From the NCBI RefSeq assembly GCF_905147365.1, contig NC_056418.1, positions 11,159,262 to 11,223,261 on the forward strand: a stretch of DNA of 64,000 nt, written 5' to 3'. Origin of the DNA: Aricia agestis. Lineage: Eukaryota > Arthropoda > Insecta > Lepidoptera > Lycaenidae. Shown one piece after another: positions 1 through 9,072 of this stretch. The first letter of the stretch is position 1, and each line of letters starts with the position of its first letter. Below the pieces are notes generated by a model. It saw only the letters and a program-made list of their open reading frames with translations. It was not told the DNA's origin and did not search any database. The translations under genes and the position numbers were made by a program.

Positions 1-261
1 GATGATGATGACAAGCTAGCACTACTCTTATTAGTTATTACTTATCGCGTTATTCGGCTGACTGACCGCGTGTCACCGCGTCTTACTGACTGACTCAAAA
101 TGTGACTCATCACGCCCTAATACACTGCTCTTCTGTAGCGGAAGTAAATAAAAATCATCTTTTATTTATATTTGCCTTAACAATGGCTTAGGAACAAAAA
201 GAACCATTAAGACCGGTAAAAAAACTGTCAGAGAACATAAAAATTAAAAAAATGTATCTCT
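1..261. other. AT-rich stretch, nothing recognised
   Basis: Starts with a short GATGAT run and continues as AT-rich sequence with stop codons in all frames. No repeat family seen elsewhere in the window was recognised here. Confidence 0.4.
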
Positions 262-1080
262 TAGGCTGGATTTACCTATATTATTATGCGCGCTTGCGGT
301 ATAATTTAGAATTTAGATACAATAGGCTACTTGACCTATATTCAATTTCATTGAACAAATACATATTTCTAGTAGAACTTGGCCTAGGAAACCGTATTTC
401 ACCCTTATCATCAAATAAAAGCTTATGATTGATAAATAAAGTCGATTTGAAAATATTATTTTATGAAAATATGATTTGTACTGACGAAAACGCTTTTGCG
501 TAAGTACTTCCGATTTGGATGTGACGTCATCACACTAGTAATTTAATATCTTTTATTTATCGCGCTCGTTATAATAAGTATATAAGTTTATTTGTACATA
601 AATAATAAGAATAAGCCTAGAAAGATTTGTAAAAAATGTATTTTCTTGAACAATTCAAATAAAAAATCAGTTTTATATTATATTATCTCCATTTATTGTA
701 GACGGGAGTAATGAAATGGCAACATTACACATGATTTCTAATTTCTTATCTAATTCTTTTATAAGTTTTGGGCAATTTTAGACTCGTACATTTAGCACAT
801 AAAAAATGTTCATTAAAGAGAGTTTAAAATACAAAACGTATGACGTCACACTATGGCGGACAGTGTTTTCGGCGCCATTTATAAGGCAAATTTTTCAATC
901 AACATTTTTATGGGTTTCTACTGTGTAAAATAATAAAATATTAGTTTTTTTTTTGTGAAAATGAATGATTAAGAAGCGATTAGCATGAAGAAAAAAGTAG
1001 GTCAAGTAGCCTATTGCCTGCGATCTCGCGGTGCAGCCACCGAACCGCGCGTTCGGGCGGACGCATATAATTCGAGCCTA
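262..1080. mobile_element. MITE-3 copy 1, split by a nested element
   Basis: The left end TAGGCTGG followed by TTATGCGCGCTTGCGG is the imperfect inverse of the right end GCGGACGCATATAATTCGAG plus CCTA. The right half resembles the second copy at 12286-12413. About 700 bp of unrelated DNA (320-1016) with its own inverted repeats sits in the middle, so this looks like a short foldback MITE interrupted by a later insertion. No target duplication could be fixed. Confidence 0.55.
320..1016. mobile_element. Nested ~0.7-kb terminal-inverted-repeat element
   Basis: CAATAGGCTACTTGACCTA at 320-338 is the exact reverse complement of TAGGTCAAGTAGCCTATTG ending at 1016. The interior is AT-rich without coding potential, as expected of a non-autonomous DNA transposon. 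It lies inside MITE-3. Superfamily unknown. Confidence 0.6.
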
Positions 1081-1144
1081 AAAACATTTACCAATAATTG
1101 TTATTCTAAAAAATTTTAAAAATTAAAGTGTTGTCCGAAGAGTT

Positions 1145-1279
1145 GGGCTATTTCACCACTTACTGACAAGTTCCGGATAGGTAATCCACAACTTATCTGA
1201 CAGAAACTACATAACTTACCTGTCAGATAAGTTGGGGATAGCCTATCCGGTTTTTATCAGGAAGTGGTTAAACAGGCCC
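1145..1279. mobile_element. MITE-1 copy 1 (foldback, ~130 bp)
   Basis: Reads GGGCTATTTCACCACTT at the left and AAGTGGTTAAACAGGCCC at the right, with inner inverted blocks around CAACTTATCTGACAG and CTGTCAGATAAGTTG. The whole unit is nearly palindromic. Further copies lie at 19058-19188 and 28875-29002; this one is the most symmetrical. Confidence 0.85.
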
Positions 1280-2309
1280 AAAGTTAGAGTCCTTGACCTA
1301 CCAAAGACCTATTAAATATTTCATTACATTTTCCGTCTACATACTCCATGTCAGGGCACATTTTCGCGTTCCAAATCCTAGTAAACACACTATAAATAAA
1401 ATTCAAATTACTGTGAGAGTTCCAAGGATTCGAAGCCGGTCTTATCCTCCGAAGAGCTTTCCTGTGTCCCGATTACAGAGTATTGAAGACAGAAACTTAT
1501 ATGGTATTATTTTTGTTTACTTGATAATAGAAAATGATGCGCAAACTGCAAACAGACTTAATCTGATCATTAAGGCTAACAACCTCTTGGCTCTTTTTGC
1601 TACGATTATGCTAAAGTTCATACTTGGGAAGGTGTTTTTAGAACCAGAAGCGTAGCGTGCGTTGGTAGGGCCCCGTATAAAAATTTGTTTGGGGGCCCTT
1701 AGAAGGGCTACGCACGTTGAGGATCCACGGGCCACGCCCGGGGCCCCGTATAATTGATACGGCTGATACGGCGATAGCAACGCCACCGTTTAGAATCCCG
1801 AGGAGAAAAGAGGAGTGTTATTATAATAAGTTTGACGAGTCTGTTTGTCCGTTTTTTTGAACGAATTTGCTTTCTGGATGAAATATATAAAAAAGTTATC
1901 ACATATCGCTCCGATACGCGTTGACGCGGACGTAACGGCATTAGGGACGGATCAGTAGTCAATACCGCGCCGCCAGAAATAAACGCCGAACATGATTGTG
2001 TATCATAAGTCTGGGCCCTTAGCCGAGGTGGTTTCGTTAATTACACTGTAGAAATTCGAAGCTAAAAATGTTTTCTATAAGGGGGCGACTGACCTAAAAT
2101 ACTACATTATAGGTATTAAGAATTTGATTCTCGATAGAAAAAATCACAAAGATTCATCTAATTTTCACGAATTTTTTATATTATATTGCCATAACCTTGC
2201 ATTAAACTGAGATATTTTAACACATTGTATAAAATTCTATCATTGAGACACTGACCTGGCGGATTTTTTAATTGTTGTATATTTATCGAGTTATTAAGAA
2301 AAAACTAAA
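1280..2309. other. Unassigned, with a GC-rich patch
   Basis: No gene seen. A GC-rich patch at about 1645-1765 contains GGGCCCCGTATAA twice and a loose inverted pair (GCGTAGCGTGCG and CTACGCACGTTG), which suggests an old DNA-transposon remnant. The open frames across 1293-1962 overlap on both strands and match no protein I know. Confidence 0.4.
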
Positions 2310-2410
2310 TTGGCGATGATTCCGCGTCGTCCTTTTTCACCTGGCTTATGAAAGACAGACGTGAGTGTGAAGAGAGAAGGACGATGTTTGATTTTTTGGG
2401 TTAGTCGCTC
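2310..2410 (+). repeat. Dispersed ~100-bp repeat, copy 1
   Basis: Matches the reverse complement of 28408-28508 almost base for base (shared blocks TTGGCGATGATTCCGCGTCG and GAGAGAAGGACGATGTTTGA). Two copies 26 kb apart in opposite orientation mark a mobile or dispersed repeat of unknown class. Confidence 0.8.
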
Positions 2411-3313
2411 CCTCGTTAACTGACATGGCGCTTGGGATGATTAACTCGTATCTACCTAGGTCCTAGACGTATAATTTGATTTCACTGTTGAAGTTATAAG
2501 TTGCTAATTTAATAAAAAAAACCCTTTATTTAGATTTTTCATATATTAATCCGGCCGTAGCACGTAGAGTAAGTACATTAAACTATTTGTCTTTTCTACA
2601 CACATACGAATAAATATATTAATATTGTATATCCGTAAAGGAGACAATTAGTAACAGAACTGTGTTGTGTAACTAATCAAATTCTTGTATCAGCAAGACA
2701 AGTTTTCTTCAACAATTTTTAAACGGAATTTCTTAACTATGAAAATAAAAAGAGACGAAAAATTTATAATGCGTTGAAATTAAGATGAAGTTACATTCGA
2801 GATACGAACGTTCATCCAATCATATTTATCAGTGATATAAATCAACAATTTACCGTCGCCATTTCCATAATTCACACAATAACAAAATGGCGCGGAGAAA
2901 AATCCAATTTCCTTCGCTTGCATCGCCTGACTTATGTATGTATGGCTCAATTTACATCCATTTGTCATTGTTGATTTCAATTTTATTAATACGTCGCTAG
3001 TAAAAGGCCTTTTTCACTGTGGAGGGTAGAAATAAGGAGGACTTTTCACTTATCATCCATCTTTTATTATAGTGGGATCAGTAAAAAGCCTTACAAATAT
3101 TAATTGAAATAATAGTTTGAGAACCGACCAAAGTGACGCTAGAGTATAAGTTCGATAATGAACTTAGCAGCAGAAGACAGAGTGAAGTTACGGTTAGCAG
3201 ACACATTTCTATTCTAGAGATGGTCCTCCTTACCACAAAACGTTGGGATATAATAGAGAATCATTTTTACCCGACTACGGCAAAGCTAAAGGAGGGTTAT
3301 GATTTTGACAGGC
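2411..3313. other. Unassigned AT-rich stretch
   Basis: No supported gene or repeat family. Short purine-rich blocks near 3014-3060 look repeat-like (AAAAAGGCC/CCTTTTT flanks) but have no second copy here. Confidence 0.35.
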
Positions 3314-3366
3314 TATGTATGTATGTATGTATGTATGTATGTATGAATGTATGTATGTATGTATGT
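3314..3366 (+). repeat. (TATG)n microsatellite
   Basis: Around thirteen TATG units with one TGAATG interruption. It falls within a mild repeat context (following text resembles the region after the CTGTCTG runs of other repeats). Confidence 0.95.
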
Positions 3367-4365
3367 TCATCTGTTCCCTCGTAACTTCTAAACTATTTAT
3401 CAAAATTCGACAAATGACATATCATTAGAAGCGTCTTAGTCGTCCGCTGGTTATAGGCTATATGGGGTTTCACAAAATCTAATGTGGCGCCCTCTAGCGG
3501 ATAAAACATACAGAGTAAAAAAATAAAGTTAAGATAAATATGCCGTGTTTGGTATCATTTGAAAGCGCTTTACTTGTAAAGAGCATGGTTGTGAAGCTGC
3601 CTATAACAAAATCGACGTCAATAATTAATCAGCAATCATACACGAACATCCACCACACGTTCTTTTTTTTTTTATTAATACTCATCCCCCCTAACGGTGT
3701 CAGGGCTTGTTGTTAACAATTAAGTTTTGTATGCAACATAACAATCAATTTACTTTAAATATTAAGTACATTACATTTAAATATTAAATTCTTATAAAAT
3801 TGCCTAAATGGTCAGCATAGTTGCCTTCCACCACGCGTTCGCAATCGCTTGCCATGCTCTATATGGTGCAATCTACCTGTCTTACAAATTTTCGACCATG
3901 TCACGCATGCTGACACGAGTGAAACAGTTTTTAAATATTCTGAAAACAGTGTGCAACGGCTAAAGAAGTTTTCACTTCAAAGTATATAAACTAAAATTAT
4001 ATAAATATGCATAAAGTAAAGTATTGAAGAACCATTTTTATACTTTAAACTCTTCGGAAATACCTTTTTACCGCAATAGATGAGATGCATCTGTAAGTTA
4101 ATTAAGTTAAAAGCCGCTGTGACTGAGGTGGTTCAGTACTTATAAAAATAAACAAAATAGCCATTTGAAAAATTCTGTAAACATCCTGCAATTCCACGCG
4201 CAAATATTGAAGGTGCATTTTAAATAATTATCTATTTTCCCATATACGAAATATGTAGGTACACATAAAAGCAATTATTGAAATGTTATTTATGATGTCG
4301 TAGTTAATAATTTTGTCACTTTAATTGTTTGATAATTGAAGTTACTGTTTAATTGTTCATAAATA
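3367..4365. other. Unassigned stretch with TE-like scraps
   Basis: A GGCGCCCTCTAGCGGATAA motif near 3486 recalls RTE-derived repeats, and there is a poly(T) run at 3661-3672. Otherwise nothing supportable. Confidence 0.35.
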
Positions 4366-4614
4366 TACAGGGTGTGACCAAACCAAATGATAATACTTTG
4401 GGGGGTGAATGTGTTTCTGGCACTGGCAAAGTATCAGCACTGAAATAGTAACTTATTTTTCACTTTTGTATGGGAATAGGAATGACGCTGGGGCGCTTGC
4501 CCATACAAATCATAAAAAATGCTCTTTCAGCGCTGCTACTTTCACAGTGAACTCTATGTCAGTAACACCTAGACCCCTTAAAGTATTATTACTTAGTTTT
4601 GTTACAACTTGTAT
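4366..4614. mobile_element. MITE-2 copy 1 (ACAGGGTGT type)
   Basis: Left end TACAGGGTGTGACCAAACC, then ATGATAATACTTTGGGG; right end CCTTAAAGTATTATTACTTA then GTTTTGTTACAACTTGTATA, i.e. inverted termini. The inner block TCAGCGCTGCTACTTTCACA is shared with copies at 40299-40555 and 46480-46578. No coding capacity. Confidence 0.8.
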
Positions 4615-4702
4615 ACGCCAGTGCATTGACAAATGACACTTATTAATCATAAATTATGGCTAATAATGCATCACACTATGGTCCATATATATGGTCCATA
4701 AT

Positions 4703-4924
4703 CTACATATATAAAACTCAAAGGTGACTGACTGACATGGTGATCTGTCAACGCACAGCCCAAACCACTGGACCGATCGGACTGAAATTTGGCATGCAGG
4801 TAGATATTATGACGTAGGCATCCGCTAAGAAAGGACTTTGATCAATTCCACCTCCAAGGGGTTAAAATAGGGGATGAAAGTTTGTATACTTCTTAACGCG
4901 AGCGAAGCCGCGGGCAAAAGCTCG
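4703..4924 (+). repeat. C2 repeat copy 1
   Basis: Runs from ATATATAAAACTCAAAGGTG to GAAGCCGCGGGCAAAAGCTC and is about 90% identical by eye to 16072-16300. The GC-rich 3' end resembles the end of Lep1-type Helitron or SINE-like lepidopteran repeats; which of these it is cannot be settled here. Confidence 0.75.
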
Positions 4925-4998
4925 TATACTATAATCCGACTGTTGGATTTGAGAGGTTACCAGCTTTTGCCATTTTACTGGTTCGAATTTTGGAACTC

Positions 4999-5066
4999 AA
5001 GCAAATAAATCTCAATTCAGGCCTTTGCATACGGATGCAAAGGCCTGAGTTGAGATTTATTTGCTT
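4999..5066. repeat. Near-perfect hairpin, 32-nt arms, 4-nt loop
   Basis: Arms 4999-5030 and 5035-5066 pair with a single mismatch around the loop ACGG. See the finding on template-switch palindromes. Confidence 0.9.
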
Positions 5067-5125
5067 ATAGATATAATAAAACTTTTTTTCCGTGTAAAGT
5101 AACCACTCTTCAAATACTGTACATC

Positions 5126-5775
5126 ATTTTTAGGGTTCCGTAGCCAAATGGCAAAAAACGGAACCCTTATAGATTCGTCATGTCTGTCTGTCTGTCTGTC
5201 TGTCCGTCCGTATGTCACAGCCACTTTTCTCCGAAACTATGAGAGCCATACTATTGAAAATTGGTAAGTAGATGTAGTCTGTGAACCGCATTAAGATTTT
5301 CATACAAAAATGGAAAAATTATGAAAAATGTTAGGGGTCCCCATAGCTATAACTGTAACAAAAAAAAAATGTTTTTTCATCTAACCTATACGTGTGAGGT
5401 ATCTATGTACATCAAAAATCATATTGAGATTTCTAGTATCATTTTTTTCTAACCTGAATAGTTTGCGAGAGAGACTCTTCCAAAGTGGTAAAATGTGTGT
5501 CCCCCCCACTCTAACTTCTAAAGTAGGGGCACGATAATTCTAAAAAAAATATATGATGTACATTACTATAAAAACTACCAATGAAAATTGGTTTGATCGA
5601 GATGTAGCAAGTAGTTTTTTTATACGTCATAAATGGTAAACATTAAATAAACTTTCATTTAATCAACTGAAAAATAAAAATAAATCAAAACCCTTTTAAT
5701 TTCATAAAAATAAACCTTATTGCTGCTGCGGAACCCTTCATGGGCGAGTCCAACTCGCACTTGGCCGGTTTTTTT
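5126..5775 (+). repeat. P1 repeat copy 1 (full length)
   Basis: Begins TTTTTAGGGTTCCGTAGCC, carries a CTGTCTGTCTGTCCGTCCG run near 5180, and ends ACTCGCACTTGGCCGGTTTT. An inverted full copy is at 34672-35312, with others at 33369, 45105 and 63491. Both ends form small hairpins (GGGTTCCG/CGGAACCC; GCGAGTCC/AACTCGC). Non-coding; class unknown. Confidence 0.85.
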
Positions 5776-5895
5776 AAAGGTCTACCCACTAGGGTACGAA
5801 CGCTCTAACAATATAATGCTAATTTAATAGCAAAAATCAGTACCTATAATATTATTATTATAATATCAAAAATGAAGGCAATATCAAAAAGGAAG

Positions 5896-5970
5896 GTTTT
5901 CTGTGAGAACGTGGTATTTCTCCGGTCGAGCCGGCTCATTCGTGCCGAAGCATGGCTCTCCCACGTATAA
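5896..5970 (-). mobile_element. SINE-M fragment (5' head only)
   Basis: Reverse complement of the SINE-M head (TATACGTGGGAGAGCCATGC through GAACGTGGTATTTCTCCGG). The body and poly(A) tail are missing. Confidence 0.85.
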
Positions 5971-6354
5971 ATTTTAGCCGAATTCGGAAAAAGGCACAAT
6001 TAGATAGGAAAAATTATTTAATACTTTTTAGTTCATATAATATGGATGTTATTATTGTTTTTATTTTGGAAGTCGGTTTTAATTTTTTGTTATAAATAAT
6101 AATTTCACTCTTTTTAGTTACTTACCTATATAGTAAACCATCGCGTACTATACTTACGTAGAATAACACACCTGCGTATCTTATTAGTTATAACAATTTG
6201 TTAACAGTCACACATACAAAATATAATATCAGCAGCTGCAGATAATTTTAAACAAAACTTACTTCTCAGAAGTAATGTCAAATGTGTGCCTTACGCTCTG
6301 GAGTTGAGGTTGAATTTGTTATGTTCAATTTTTGTGACATTGGTGACCCTGTCG
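5971..6354. other. Repeat-derived AT-rich stretch
   Basis: 6008-6112 is paralogous to 55205-55330 (TTATTTAATACTTTTTAGTTC, then GGAAGTCGGTTTTAATTTTT), so it belongs to a dispersed repeat related to Q1. Confidence 0.55.
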
Positions 6355-6800
6355 TGGTAATGATGATGATGATGATGATGATGAATGTAATTTGCATAGT
6401 AGCATATGCTTTCAGTTCTTAAAACAGCACCTAAGCCCCCAAACTTGTATCTATAAGGAATCCGGAGTTCTCTAAGTATCTCCGGAACCATAGTATACCT
6501 CGGTGCAAAATCTTGCGTTTTGGTAGCATATGTTTAGGATGCTTCTCATAAAACCAAAATCACCATATGTTTCCATATAAATTTCGAGGAGTTCCCTCGA
6601 TTACTCATGGTTCCCATCATCAGGTCACCACTTTTGTGAAAATGGCACCAAATTGGAGTGAAACCTAATACAACAAAACAAAAATTTCGAAAATCGGTTC
6701 ACAAACGGCGGAGTAATCGTTGAACATACACAAATAAAAAAATAAAAAAAATATCCACAGCCGAACATATTACCTCCTCCTTTTTGGAAGTCGGTTAAAA
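6355..6800 (+). repeat. Q1 repeat copy 1
   Basis: Begins with an (ATG)n run at 6359-6383, then TAATTTGCATAGTAGCATAT, and ends with CGGCGGAGTAATCGTTGAAC followed by GGAAGTCGGTTAAAAA. Same layout at 54230-54660 (+) and 24597-25000 (-). Non-coding; the His run in the reverse frame is only the microsatellite. Confidence 0.8.
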
Positions 6801-7887
6801 ATACAATTCCGTTTTATCAAAGGGGTGGGTTAGGTTAGGTTCGAATATGAGCGATTCGGAGGGTAATAAATTATGATCGATGTGTACCTTTCTGCACCCC
6901 ATCACCGTAATTCACAGATTACTTTGTGGTTACATTGACGTACCATGAAGGGACATCGAACGAATAGAGAGCGATATTTTTAGCCAGTAAGCTGTAGTGT
7001 AGCAGTATCAAAGTGGTACATATGGTAGTAATTTATATCCATTTTGAATTATTTATTTCGTGAAACAAAACCAATGCACTCACGTTTGGAGTATAGACCG
7101 AAGTACTAAGTATTCGTAGGCACAGTATGATCATGATCTCAGTTATACCTTTTGAAAATGGCCGTTTTTGATAGAACGACTAAGTAAATTACTATTAGAA
7201 ACACGTAGTTCTAAATATTTACTTTCTGCTACAAGCACGATCTTGTATATGTATTATGTATATAGGTGATGACACCTATTATTATGGGCTGTTTTATAAT
7301 AACTAGCATTTGTGTATGTACATATTATTATGTAGTTGCATAAGAAAACTATATTTTTAGCCCGCATTTTCCAGTTTTTTTAAGAGGAGTCTTCTTAAGT
7401 GAATAATGCCCGGTTTTTTAGTTTTTTTAGAGAAGTCTATCTATTAAGCAGCCATTGGTGTTGGCGAATCAAAACCTAAAGTGTATAAAATATAAGCTCC
7501 GGTCATAAAACTGTACACTTGCTTCTTGTACAAACAGTACAAACAGTATATTAATAGGTGGTAGGTACGTACAACTTCCGTTTGCTGAAACCTCAATGAC
7601 TTACAGAAAATATAGTGCGTTGCGTGATGCTTCCTTATATTAGACAATATTATATATATTGTTTGGTTGAGATCGTTATAACTAAAACTAGCCTGTTTTC
7701 TTATAAGGGTGCCTTAATGGAACTAATGTGCTTACAATAGATAGATTATTCTTATTTTTTAATACATACATAATGTTAGCGGCTGTCTGTGTGTTTTAAT
7801 GTCCTTACAATCCAGTATCCTTATTCTTATTATCTAATACAACACAATAATAGAGGGTGTCTCTATGTTTGTTTTTTTTTTCATTTA
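6801..7887. other. Unassigned AT-rich stretch
   Basis: No gene or inverted repeat found. Two similar pyrimidine-rich pieces (7361-7390 and 7405-7435, with CCAGTTTTTT/CCGGTTTTTT) suggest a small local duplication. Confidence 0.35.
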
Positions 7888-8149
7888 CCACGGAGAAATA
7901 CCACGTTCTCACAGAAAACCGGCGTGAAAGAACGCTTGCGCTGTGTTTCGCCGAGTGAGTGAGTTTACCGGAGGCCCAATCCCCTACCCTATTCCCTTCC
8001 CTACCCTCCCCTATTACCCTATTCCCTCTTAAAAGGCCGGCAACGCACTTGCAGCTCTTCTGATGCTGCAAGTGTCCATGGGCGTCGGAAGTTGCTTTCC
8101 ATCAGGTGACCCGTTTGCTCGTTTGCCCCCTTATTTCATTAAAAAAAAA
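7888..8149 (+). mobile_element. SINE-M, 5'-truncated
   Basis: Starts inside the head at CCACGGAGAAATACCACGTT, runs through the pyrimidine-rich body and AAAAGGCCGGCAACGCAC, and ends CCCCCTTATTTCATT plus poly(A). The 5' truncation with an intact 3' end is typical of retroposition. Confidence 0.85.
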
Positions 8150-8447
8150 CCCTTCTCACAGATTTCCGGCAGCAAAATAATTCTTTCGTAAAATAAATCC
8201 ACGATTTTGTTGCGAAGAATAAAATTTATTCCCGTTGAATCTCAGTAAACATAAATACAGGAGTTGTAAAACTAACAACCGAGTTGTAAAAGTTTGGACG
8301 AATGTAAAAGTAAAAACAAATGTAAAATCCGATACTAAAGCGTTACAGCTTACAGCAGATACATTGTATTGTGACTCCGAGAACAGTTACAAAAACATAG
8401 ATGCAGAAAAATCTAAATAAATAAACAAAAGGTTAAAAAAAGGGGAA
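8150..8447. other. Unassigned A-rich stretch
   Basis: No supported feature. The short open frame at 8235-8420 is low-complexity Lys/Asn/Thr sequence. Confidence 0.35.
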
Positions 8448-8695
8448 CATTTTTCAAGCGGGCCACAAACATGTTTTGGTCTTGGTGTCGCGGGCCGCAA
8501 CAAACATTTTTAGGGTTGAAAAATAACGTTCTTCAAAATTAACGATTTAAAAGTGGAAACAACTTAACGACTATCACGTAGACTTTACGTTATTTTGCCG
8601 GTGGGCGTAAATTTCAAAATTGTTTAACATTACGCGGGCCACCAATAAAGTCCCGGCGGGCCACATGCGGCCCGCGGGCCGGGGGTTGGGGATAG
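8448..8695. mobile_element. hAT-like terminal remnant
   Basis: Repeated GCGGGCCACA / CGCGGGCCGCAACA / GGCCCGCGGGCCGGGGGTTG blocks with a right end GGGGGTTGGGG resemble the subterminal GC-rich repeats and CAGGGGTCCCCAAC-type ends of many hAT elements. The outermost bases are degraded, so boundaries and target duplication are lost. Confidence 0.5.
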
Positions 8696-9072
8696 CGGCT
8701 TTAAGAGATGAGAATGGACATCGGATAGTTTTTGGTGCCGGAAATGTTCGGTTCCTGCGCGACAAACGTATTGTAGTGCAACGTAGTAGCGGATAACTTA
8801 TAAATAAGTGGTAACTAAATGATAATGTAAAACTCTACCGTGTTACCTTCCCTTAGATCAGGGGTTCCCAAAGTGGGCGATAACGTCCCCTTGTGGGCGC
8901 TGAAGGTCTAAAGGGGGGTGCGGTGGGACCTAGAAAAAAAATGGGGGCGTTGTGTAGAGGCTTGGGGGTGATTTATTTCATCTGAATGCATTTTAAATTG
9001 AAACAATTGGGGCGCTCAAACATAATTTGTTCTCTAAGTGGGCAGTAGACAAAATAAGTTTGGGAACCCCTC

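Noticed and set aside
3314..3366. Possible CRISPR-like or other spaced array
   Set aside because: Simple TATG microsatellite; no spacer structure, and this is a eukaryotic genome.
6291..6491. Short frame with a poly-His run
   Set aside because: The His run is the (ATG)n microsatellite of Q1 read in reverse; the same occurs at 54174-54371.
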